This document shows positions 1 through 7,414 of a stretch of 20,087 nucleotides of DNA, piece by piece (position 1 is the first letter of the stretch; every line of letters starts with the position of its first letter). Below the pieces are notes generated by a model, which was not told the DNA's origin, ran no database searches, and worked only from the letters and a program-made list of their open reading frames with translations. The translations under genes were made by a program, and so were the position numbers. Origin of the DNA: a virus; IMG/VR virus record IMGVR_UViG_3300031167_000052, positions 1 to 20,087 of that record; one strand, 5' to 3'.

Positions 1-1998
1 AGTTGAATTTATTGTATCAGTTGTTCTTTTACTAACTGAAATTTTATATAGATTTAATTCTTCAGCAAAATCTGTTACCTTAGTCTTTTTCTCTTTAACA
101 CATCTTTTTAATAAATCATCCCACTCATATCCTGTTCCACATTCTATAGGTTTAGTAATATCATCTATAATTCCACCATAACTTATCCAAAGGTCTCTAG
201 CTGCAGCAATATAGTCAGGAGCTTCAGCCATTTCCTTATTCATTTCTTCTTGCTCATTTTTTAATAGCTTTATCTTTCTGCTTAATTTTGCTGCAGGTAT
301 AGCCATTTGAAACATAGCCTCCCCTCTTTCTACCGCATCCTTAATAAAATCATCACTATTAGGGTCGCTTAGAGCATTAAATTTAGCTATTTCCTCCTTC
401 TGTTTTGTTTCTAATTTAGATATTTCTAAGGCTTTAAGTTTTAGTTGATATTGATTTGCCATATCTTTAGCTATAGCATCATTCATAACCTCTTCAGCAG
501 CTTGTAATCTTATCTTATCTTCAAACACAGCATTAAGTTCTCTTTGAGCTTGTGAATTCTTAAGTTTACTGAAATATAATTCTTCTCCATTATCAATAGC
601 TTCTAATTCATATCCTAATTGCTCTCCGTAAAGTCTATTTGCTTTTTTAACTAGCGAAACTGCAGTTTTCGTTGCTGTGTTATTATTTCTAATAGCATTA
701 AATAAATCATTCATTGCTTTTTGGTCTTTCCTAAGCTTATCAGATAACCTTACTTCAGCCACTTCTGTCATTGACCCTGCTAATGTAGTCATCCATTCTG
801 CCAACTTATTTACAGCGGGAGCAACTCTTTCTGATAAAGATAAATATAAACCTTCTAAAGCTGATTGAAACTTTTTAAATGCACCTTTAGATGTTTCTTC
901 CATTATAGCACTCATTTCCCTACCTGCTCCTTCTGCATTGTTTAGTGCTGTAGTATATTTTTCTATTTCCTCTACATTCTTAATCATAGACTCCATAGCA
1001 ATTACTTGTCTTTTATCAACAAGACTTTGCATCTCTAACTGACCGATTTGAGATTTTTTAAGTATTTTAAGAGCCTCAATCATATCCTCAGTACTACTTA
1101 CCGTAAATCCTATTCTCTTTGCTAGAGCCTCTGTAGGGTTAGACATTTTTAAGAATATATTCCTTAAAGACGTACCTGCAATAGAAGCTTCAATACCTGT
1201 ATCTGCTAAAGCACCCATAACCGCAGCAGTTCCCTCAATATCAACTCCAATACTTGCTGCAATAGCAGAAACCTTAGTCATAGATGTTTGCCATTTTTCA
1301 ATATCTAAAGCTGAACTAGTAAATGATACAGCCATAACATCAACTACTCTTCCTGCTTCGCTTGCATCAAGACCAAAACCTCTTACTGCTGAACCTGCAA
1401 CTGTTGCTGCTCTAGCTAAATCACTTCCTGTAGCCATTGATAAATCTAATGTAGCTGCCTGAACCTTAAGTATTTCATCAGCACTAAATCCTAACTTAGA
1501 AAAATTAACCTGTAATTCAGCTACTTGTTTTGCTGTAAAGAATGTTGTACGACCCAATTCCTTAGCACTTTCAGTAAGCTTCATAAATTCATCATTTGTA
1601 GCTCCTGATATTGCTCTTACTTTAGCCATTGAGAACTCAAACTCAGTAAAAGTTTTAAATGCAGTAACAAAAACACGACTAAGAACCCTAACGATTGAAA
1701 TTACTGCCGTTATAGTTGCGGCTGTTTTAAGCATACTTGAACCCATAGACCTACCTGCCTTTGTAGATTTTTTCTGAGCAGATGTTTGAGCAATTAATGC
1801 TTTTCTATTTTCTCTTACCTTTACAGTAGCCTTATCAATAGCTCTTTCTTTATCTTTCCATTCTGCCTCTGATTCTTTATTTACCTTAGTAACTTTCTTT
1901 TGTTCGTCTTTAAGGTCTTTTAATGCTTTCTTTAGTTTAAGAAGGTCATTAACACCTTTAATTTTTACATCTATAATTTTTTGTTCTGCTCCTGCCAT
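1..1998 (-). CDS. Phage tail tape measure protein, TP901 family (N-terminal 666 residues, runs off left edge)
   Basis: This is the N-terminal part of a tape measure protein, which sets tail length and is packed inside the tail tube. The frame stays open from ATG at 1998 to the window edge. Residues about 1-80 are a lysine/glutamate-rich, coiled-coil-like segment. Residues about 88-115 are hydrophobic (ITAVISIVRVLSRVFVTAF). Residues about 119-320 match the conserved core of the TP901/PhageMin_Tail family, with the recognisable runs MAKVRAISGATNDEF, ELGRTTFFTAKQVAEL, GFSADEI and ALADTGIEASIAGTSLRNIF. The rest is helical and charged. The start lies 4 nt after the stop of the upstream gene, so the two are probably co-transcribed. 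The gene indicates a long-tailed phage (sipho- or myovirus morphology). I am confident of the family; the C-terminal length cannot be seen. Confidence 0.93.
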   Translation of the reverse strand, partial: MAGAEQKIIDVKIKGVNDLLKLKKALKDLKDEQKKVTKVNKESEAEWKDKERAIDKATVKVRENRKALIAQTSAQKKSTKAGRSMGSSMLKTAATITAVISIVRVLSRVFVTAFKTFTEFEFSMAKVRAISGATNDEFMKLTESAKELGRTTFFTAKQVAELQVNFSKLGFSADEILKVQAATLDLSMATGSDLARAATVAGSAVRGFGLDASEAGRVVDVMAVSFTSSALDIEKWQTSMTKVSAIAASIGVDIEGTAAVMGALADTGIEASIAGTSLRNIFLKMSNPTEALAKRIGFTVSSTEDMIEALKILKKSQIGQLEMQSLVDKRQVIAMESMIKNVEEIEKYTTALNNAEGAGREMSAIMEETSKGAFKKFQSALEGLYLSLSERVAPAVNKLAEWMTTLAGSMTEVAEVRLSDKLRKDQKAMNDLFNAIRNNNTATKTAVSLVKKANRLYGEQLGYELEAIDNGEELYFSKLKNSQAQRELNAVFEDKIRLQAAEEVMNDAIAKDMANQYQLKLKALEISKLETKQKEEIAKFNALSDPNSDDFIKDAVERGEAMFQMAIPAAKLSRKIKLLKNEQEEMNKEMAEAPDYIAAARDLWISYGGIIDDITKPIECGTGYEWDDLLKRCVKEKKTKVTDFAEELNLYKISVSKRTTDTINST

Positions 1999-2002
1999 AA
2001 TT

Positions 2003-2506
2003 TTATATTGTTGCGGTTATTGTTATTGTATCATCTATTTCTGATTCTCCTAAAATTGCATCTACTTCTAATCCTGTTGCTGCAGCTATCCTTTCAAACA
2101 TACCTATCTTTCTTGCTGTATCCATTGCATTTCCTATAAATCCTTTAGGACTTGTAGTTCCTCCTGCCATTATTGAATCCTGAACTCTTTGAGCTATAGT
2201 TATTGCTATTTCATTATCAAAAGGTAACATCTTTCCTCTTGCTTGTTTATCTTTTACCCATTTTATTAACTTTGTTATTCCTACTAAAGTTCCTGCACTT
2301 ACACCTTCATCTACTGCTATAGCATATCCCGCACTATTAGTTATACTCAAGTGAATAGCACTTCCAAGAATATTGAAATCTACATCAAAAGAATCGTGTA
2401 AATTACCTGAAGCTATATGGTCTTGAGCTATAAGTTCTTGCTGAAGGAGACTTTTCATTTGCTCTCCCTCAGTAAATAACACTTTAGCCATTATTTCGTA
2501 TGCCAT
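2003..2506 (-). CDS. HK97 gp10-like neck / tail-completion protein (probable)
   Basis: This 167-residue protein resembles HK97-gp10-type proteins, which sit at the head-tail joint or complete the tail. The supporting pattern is a helical N-terminus followed by SGNLHDSFDVDF, then a strand pair ending in AGYAIAVDEGVSAGT. This S-G-x-L-x-x-S plus Y-A-x-x-V-x-x-G arrangement is typical of the family. A C-terminal helical stretch (FIGNAMDTARKI) follows. The ATG overlaps the upstream stop by one base (TAATG), showing translational coupling. It lies directly upstream of the tape measure gene, as tail-assembly genes often do. The C-terminal tail (about 140-167) is not recognised. The role is assigned by pattern and position, so it is moderately certain. 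Confidence 0.6.
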   Translation of the reverse strand: MAYEIMAKVLFTEGEQMKSLLQQELIAQDHIASGNLHDSFDVDFNILGSAIHLSITNSAGYAIAVDEGVSAGTLVGITKLIKWVKDKQARGKMLPFDNEIAITIAQRVQDSIMAGGTTSPKGFIGNAMDTARKIGMFERIAAATGLEVDAILGESEIDDTITITATI

Positions 2507-2751
2507 TACTCGGCTTCTATTTCAAGAGGTGGCTCAGGCTCAGGAGGAAATGGATTGATTCCATTAGCTAACAATACTTCTGCCCACTCAGACTCCTCTG
2601 TATAGTAGTCTACTTCGTTGTAAGGCGTTTCCATACATTGTGAAGGTAAGATACTTCCGTAAGCTCTTATCTGCTCTCTATCGTCATCCCAACATATAAA
2701 CCAAGTTTCTACTGTTGGATAACACAATTTTGTTTCTTTTAATTCTTTCAT
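2506..2751 (-). CDS. Small acidic protein of unknown function
   Basis: This 81-residue protein has no function I can assign. The middle (WFICWDDDREQIRAYGSILPSQCM) looks like compact beta structure. The C-terminus is Pro/Glu-rich (PFPPEPEPPLEIEAE) and probably disordered. There is no signal peptide or membrane segment. It sits 12 nt downstream of the giant adhesin gene and overlaps the next gene by one base. An A-rich leader (AAAAAAATG) precedes the ATG. Being tightly embedded between tail genes, it is probably a minor structural protein or a chaperone for the adhesin upstream; that is inference from position only. Confidence 0.75.
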   Translation of the reverse strand: MKELKETKLCYPTVETWFICWDDDREQIRAYGSILPSQCMETPYNEVDYYTEESEWAEVLLANGINPFPPEPEPPLEIEAE

Positions 2752-2763
2752 TTTTTTTATTTA

Positions 2764-5700
2764 TTAAACAGATTCTCCTCCATCTACTATTGTCCAACCA
2801 TAACTATTAACTAAACTTTCTCTAGCAGGAATAGCTTCTGCTGTATATCGACTACCTCCAAAGTTAGTAGTAATTCCTGTAGGTGGAGAATTTAAAACCT
2901 CTTTTACTGAGATGCTGCTTAGAGTAGCAACTGTACCTCCATTGCTATTTATCGTAAACCCATCGTTCTGATTAGCGGCTGTAAAATAATTCACATAAGT
3001 TCCATTATCTGCTGCGGTTAGTATAGGTCTTGGTGGAGTGGAACTGTGTGAACGCCCAAATTTTAACTCTATTGAGCCGCTTGTAATATCTAAGTCCTCT
3101 ATTACTAATTTGTAGCTTTTACCTATTTCAAAAAAACTACTAACCTGTGAGCAGGATGAATAAACTGTACCTCCTCCGCTTGTGTCGATTTGGCTACTAT
3201 TTAAACTTAACCCACTTGCATTAAAAAATTGACCTCCAACTGATGATATACTCCAATCCTGCCCTACCTCTTTTACTGAGATGCTTTTTAATGTTAATGA
3301 AGTACCTGACAAAGTACTAGTATAAAATCTATTATTAGTACCTGAGCCTATAAAATAAGCAGTATGAACACCTACACTATCATCTACATAAAAATAAGCA
3401 CCACCATTATAAAACCTTAAAGTCATACCTCCTACATTTTCAGTAACCTCATAAGTTACTTTATATTGTTTTCCTACAACTATAATATTACTCTGATACA
3501 GTTTAGTATTAATATCAAAAATAGCACCATTATTAAACTCTACACTACCATCAGGTACTACCCAATACTGCCCTACTTCTTTTACTGATATGCTGTTAAA
3601 TACAGAACCTACACCTGATGAATATCCATTATTAATTCCTACTCTTCCCCCGCCCCAAGTGCTACTCCCTCCTACAGCATATATTATCTGTAGTCCTACT
3701 ATTAATGAATAATTTCTACCTGCTACCCAAAGTGTAGTAGCTCCATCTAAACTCACTACATCTACAATTATTTTATATGAATTGCCTGCAGTTATTCCGC
3801 CTGTTGTTTGATATGCTAAACCTCCTGATGTTTTAGCTAATTGTTGAGTTTCTGTATTTATACTTGAAGAGCCACCCCAATTAGTATCTGTTACAAAGTT
3901 TGGATTAAGCATAAATTCACTACCTATCTCACTAAAATCTCCATTAAGTATCTCCTCTGCTCCTATCTCATCAAAATCTCCATTGCTTATAAGTTCAGGC
4001 TCTTGTACTGAACCTGAATCCTCCCATTGCATAAGTAATTCATCATAGTTAGCAGTTGATAGAGTTACATTTGTCATAAAACCACCCATACTACTTGTAG
4101 AGTTATCTATTATTGATGTAATATCCCATTGACTTATATTTTGGTCAAAATTATTAGCATTACGGAACATATGACCCATATCTTCAACATACTTCATCTC
4201 CCAATTATTTATGGGTTGGTTAAAATTATTGCAATAATAAAACATATATCTCGTCCTAGTAGCAGAACTTGTATCCCAATTATTTAAAGGCTGATTAAAT
4301 GCGAAACATCTGAAAAACATTGTATAGAAATCAGTAACATTTCTAACGTCCCAATTATTAACAACTCCATTAAAGAAATCACAATTCCTAAATGTATTTT
4401 GTAAGTTAGTAGTTGAAATAATAGGAGCGGTAGTAGCAGTACAAGTCATATAAGTACATCCGAAAAATGAAGAATGCTCAGTTATATTAAATCCTCCCCA
4501 ATTACTTATAACTCCCATCTTAAGCCTATCTCCTCCTTCATTAAACTTCCAACCTTTTACCTCTCTATAAATATTTATAGTATAAGTTCCTGCAGATGCA
4601 TAGGTATGTAAAGTTTCTGCTTGATTGTAAGATGTTATGTTACTTGTAGTAGCATCTCCCCAATGAACTACCATATTTATATCTCCTGATGATATTAATG
4701 GTAATTGGAATTGGTCTGTATCTGATAATACTTTTTTTACTGATACGTTAGTAACGGTAAATTGCCAATCCCCTGCTGCAGAATTCCGTGCTACATTAAT
4801 TCCTTGAGAATTGCTATTAGATTCAAAAAATATTTCTATATTTTGAGTTGCTCCTGTTAATGTTACTGCTCCATTTACTGAAGTTAACCCCCCTACATTA
4901 CTAGAATTATCCTGAAATCTCATTACCTTACCTGCAGTACCACTTAACGTAGCGGTTAACTTATATTTTTCACCGGAAGTATATGTTAAACTTTGATAAA
5001 TAGAAGCGTATGCCCCCCTTATAACATTTATTTCAGCAAGTCCATTAGATATTGTAGCGTTGGTTTTTGACCAATCTCCATTATCTCCTAAGCTAAAATC
5101 TGAATTATCAACCATTTCACTCCCCAAAGTACTACTATCAGTATCTACTGAAAATGTAAATGATTCATCTACAGGAAGAACACCACCACCATCTGTTATT
5201 GTCCAACCATAATCATTTACTAATTCGTTCCTAGCAGTTTCAGCGTCTCCGTAGAATTTATATTCACTATTCCCAAAGTTAGGAGTTAAGTCTGTAGGAG
5301 CAGTATTTAATATTTCTTTTACTGATACACTATTAAAAGTAATATCTACATTAGCAGTCGCTCTATAAAATTTTAAAGGAGTATTACCGGTTGGAGTAAT
5401 TATCCTTGTATTTATTCCTAAAGTATTAAAAGTTTCTGTTATTCCTGCACCATCTATTTTTACACCTCCACTAACTCTCTCTGAAATATCTACAATTATT
5501 TCATATGTCTTTCCTGCTGTTAGGATATAAGTCGATGTTATTAACTCAGTAATAGGACTTGTATTTAAAAACTTTAATCTTGCCGTACTGCCATCAAATA
5601 CAACATAATTATCAGTAGTTTCAGAACTTACTGTCCAACCTGTACCTAAAGGTAGTTGAGTAAAATCCCCATTAGTTACGAGTTCAGGTTCTACTACCGT

Positions 5701-7407
5701 AGGAGAACCTAACCATCCTGTTAATAAAGAATCATAGTTAGAAGTCCCAAGTGTTGCTCCTAACATTACGTCATTCATATTTGTTACTGATTCAATATTC
5801 CAATTACCTAAGTCTTGGTTGAAGTTAGTAGCGTAAGCAAACATACCCTCAATTCTAACAAAAGAACTAGTATCCCAAAAACTTAATGGTTGGTTAAAGT
5901 CATAAGCTTGATAAAACATATTGAGCGTAAGAGTAACAGAACTTACATCCCAATTATTTAAAGATTGATTGAATTCATAAGCTCTAAAAAACATATAACT
6001 CATCTCAGTAGCAGAACTTACATCCCAATTATTTAATGGCTGATTGAATTTATGGGCTGCATAAAAAACACCAAACATACTTTGTGCAGAACTTAAATTC
6101 CAATTATTTAAAGGTTGATTGAAATTATCACAATTAGCAAACATATAATTCATATATATAACAGAACTTGTATTCCAATTATTTATGGGTTGATTGAAGT
6201 TATTGCACCCTAAGAATACTTGTTGCATATCTACAACTCCACGAGTATTCCAATTATTAACAACTCCATTAAATAATAAACAATTTCTAAAGGTCTGATA
6301 CAGATTTGTAGTTCCTATAATTAGAGAGTCAGTAGCAGTAGCAGTCATATTAGAACAGCCTTTAAACGTTTGAGTATCAGTTATAGTAAACTGTCCCCAA
6401 TTACTTATATCATTTATTTTAAGTTTATCTCCTGAATCAGAAAACCTCCAACCCCTAACCTCATTAGTAATCTTTATAGTATAAACTCCTGATGCAGCAT
6501 AAGTGTGAAGAGTTTCAGCTTGATTATAAGTTGTTATAACATCTGAAGTTCCATCTCCCCAATCTACATTCATACTAATAGCTCCATTTGAAACTAAAGG
6601 TAATTGGAATTGGTTTGTGTCTGATATTACCTCTTCTTCACTCCCTAATGTCTGACTATTAGTATCTACCTCAAAAGTAAACTTTATATTTGAGTCTTTT
6701 TCAGCATTACTAGGTCTTCCATCTACATATCCAAGTCTTTCATTTGGATAGTTATGGATAGTTTGATTATTAACATAAGAACCTAAAGCTGAAGTATCTT
6801 CTATATCTGATGACCTCAGCAGTTCCACAAGATTACCATACTCATCACTAACAAGAGTTTTAGAATATAATGAGTCTTCTTCTGTTGTTACTTCTTTTAT
6901 TGATATGCCTGTAACACTTCCAACTGTACCTGAAGCATTAGGTCTCACTCTTACTCTATCAGTATTTGTAGCTGTAATTATTTGAGAATAAATACCTGTA
7001 GTGTATCTATTATCCCCTACAACACCACCAAAAGTCATAACAAAATTACCTGAATATATAGATAATACTTGAAAACTTAAAACATAAGACTTTCCTATTT
7101 CAGCAATAGTAGTTCCTTGATTTAGGTCATCATTTGAAGTCCCATCACAACTGAAAAATCCTGCTATTGTTTTATCCCAATTTGAATTAGCGTTCCAATC
7201 AGTTCCTGCAACAGCATTACTTCCATTCTCTATTTCTTCAGCACCTTCAGGATTAGTATCGTAATAAACATTACCCTTTGAAAGACTTACAATTCCTGTA
7301 TCACTAGTAGACATAGAAGAACTGTTAATTGGATTCCAATTTTGTTCAGACGCACTATTCCTTCTAGGTATATTTTGGTGTGATTTAGTTTTATTATATG
7401 TTCTCAT
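2764..7407 (-). CDS. Giant modular tail adhesin: PKD-like, BspA/DUF285 repeats and nested carbohydrate-binding-like modules
   Basis: A 1547-residue protein, probably a receptor-binding tail fibre or spike component. From the N-terminus it holds: a short leader; a carbohydrate-binding-like module (about 57-171); a segment SLYSKTLVSDEYGNLVEL; a PKD-like domain (about 268-320, VDWGDGTSD); seven 25-residue BspA/DUF285 repeats (about 378-552, FNQPxNNW core); a second module (about 573-699); and GWTITDGGG. A second copy of the plan follows: VDTDSSTLGSE, an inserted module (765-894), a PKD-like domain (about 900-950, WGDATTSN), four DUF285 repeats (about 1010-1120), then three mutually nested modules (1137-1504) and a closing GWTIVDGGE. 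Six modules carry NGDF-like starts and SVKEV-like ends. DUF285 repeats are leucine-rich-like and found in surface and phage adhesins. There is no signal peptide, as expected for a virion protein. Function is inferred from architecture and its place in the tail cluster. Confidence 0.85.
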   Translation of the reverse strand: MRTYNKTKSHQNIPRRNSASEQNWNPINSSSMSTSDTGIVSLSKGNVYYDTNPEGAEEIENGSNAVAGTDWNANSNWDKTIAGFFSCDGTSNDDLNQGTTIAEIGKSYVLSFQVLSIYSGNFVMTFGGVVGDNRYTTGIYSQIITATNTDRVRVRPNASGTVGSVTGISIKEVTTEEDSLYSKTLVSDEYGNLVELLRSSDIEDTSALGSYVNNQTIHNYPNERLGYVDGRPSNAEKDSNIKFTFEVDTNSQTLGSEEEVISDTNQFQLPLVSNGAISMNVDWGDGTSDVITTYNQAETLHTYAASGVYTIKITNEVRGWRFSDSGDKLKINDISNWGQFTITDTQTFKGCSNMTATATDSLIIGTTNLYQTFRNCLLFNGVVNNWNTRGVVDMQQVFLGCNNFNQPINNWNTSSVIYMNYMFANCDNFNQPLNNWNLSSAQSMFGVFYAAHKFNQPLNNWDVSSATEMSYMFFRAYEFNQSLNNWDVSSVTLTLNMFYQAYDFNQPLSFWDTSSFVRIEGMFAYATNFNQDLGNWNIESVTNMNDVMLGATLGTSNYDSLLTGWLGSPTVVEPELVTNGDFTQLPLGTGWTVSSETTDNYVVFDGSTARLKFLNTSPITELITSTYILTAGKTYEIIVDISERVSGGVKIDGAGITETFNTLGINTRIITPTGNTPLKFYRATANVDITFNSVSVKEILNTAPTDLTPNFGNSEYKFYGDAETARNELVNDYGWTITDGGGVLPVDESFTFSVDTDSSTLGSEMVDNSDFSLGDNGDWSKTNATISNGLAEINVIRGAYASIYQSLTYTSGEKYKLTATLSGTAGKVMRFQDNSSNVGGLTSVNGAVTLTGATQNIEIFFESNSNSQGINVARNSAAGDWQFTVTNVSVKKVLSDTDQFQLPLISSGDINMVVHWGDATTSNITSYNQAETLHTYASAGTYTINIYREVKGWKFNEGGDRLKMGVISNWGGFNITEHSSFFGCTYMTCTATTAPIISTTNLQNTFRNCDFFNGVVNNWDVRNVTDFYTMFFRCFAFNQPLNNWDTSSATRTRYMFYYCNNFNQPINNWEMKYVEDMGHMFRNANNFDQNISQWDITSIIDNSTSSMGGFMTNVTLSTANYDELLMQWEDSGSVQEPELISNGDFDEIGAEEILNGDFSEIGSEFMLNPNFVTDTNWGGSSSINTETQQLAKTSGGLAYQTTGGITAGNSYKIIVDVVSLDGATTLWVAGRNYSLIVGLQIIYAVGGSSTWGGGRVGINNGYSSGVGSVFNSISVKEVGQYWVVPDGSVEFNNGAIFDINTKLYQSNIIVVGKQYKVTYEVTENVGGMTLRFYNGGAYFYVDDSVGVHTAYFIGSGTNNRFYTSTLSGTSLTLKSISVKEVGQDWSISSVGGQFFNASGLSLNSSQIDTSGGGTVYSSCSQVSSFFEIGKSYKLVIEDLDITSGSIELKFGRSHSSTPPRPILTAADNGTYVNYFTAANQNDGFTINSNGGTVATLSSISVKEVLNSPPTGITTNFGGSRYTAEAIPARESLVNSYGWTIVDGGESV
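2896..4000 (-). repeat. Three nested carbohydrate-binding-like modules
   Basis: The outer module begins at residue 1137 (ISNGDFDEIG), is interrupted after residue 1149, and resumes at 1383 (QDWSISSVGG), ending near 1504 in SVKEV. The middle module begins at 1150 (AEEILNGDFSEIG), is interrupted after 1162, and resumes at 1280 (QYWVVPDGS), ending in VKEVG at 1382. The inner module runs uninterrupted from 1163 (SEFMLNPNF) to 1279 (VKEVG). In nucleotides: outer 4000-3961 plus 3261-2896; middle 3960-3922 plus 3570-3262; inner 3921-3571. Each module resembles the CBM_4_9-type fold found in many marine phage virion proteins. Confidence 0.7.
4070..4378 (-). repeat. Four BspA/DUF285 repeats, block 2
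   Basis: Four units (FNGVVNNWDV, FNQPLNNWDT, FNQPINNWEM, FDQNISQWDI) repeat the plan of block 1 in the second half of the same protein. The last unit is extended by a Ser/Gly-rich insertion (STSSMGGFM). The block is three units shorter than block 1, consistent with unit gain or loss after duplication. The boundaries are approximate. Confidence 0.8.
5752..6276 (-). repeat. Seven tandem 75-bp (25-residue) BspA/DUF285 repeats, block 1
   Basis: Seven consecutive 25-residue units each begin FN and carry the core FNQPxNNW, then (N/D)xSSxxxMxxMF. The first (FNGVVNNWNT) and last (FNQDLGNWNI) are the most diverged, as is usual for end caps of a solenoid. The period is exactly 75 bp with no indels. 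The first ends of the block are approximate to a few bases. Confidence 0.85.
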
Positions 7408-7414
7408 ATTTATT

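Noticed and set aside
677-868. 63-residue plus-strand ORF
   Set aside because: It lies fully inside the tape measure gene on the other strand and has no recognisable features.
5752-6276. CRISPR-like array because of regular 75-bp repeats
   Set aside because: The repeats are in-frame protein repeats with diverged units and no constant repeat/unique spacer structure.
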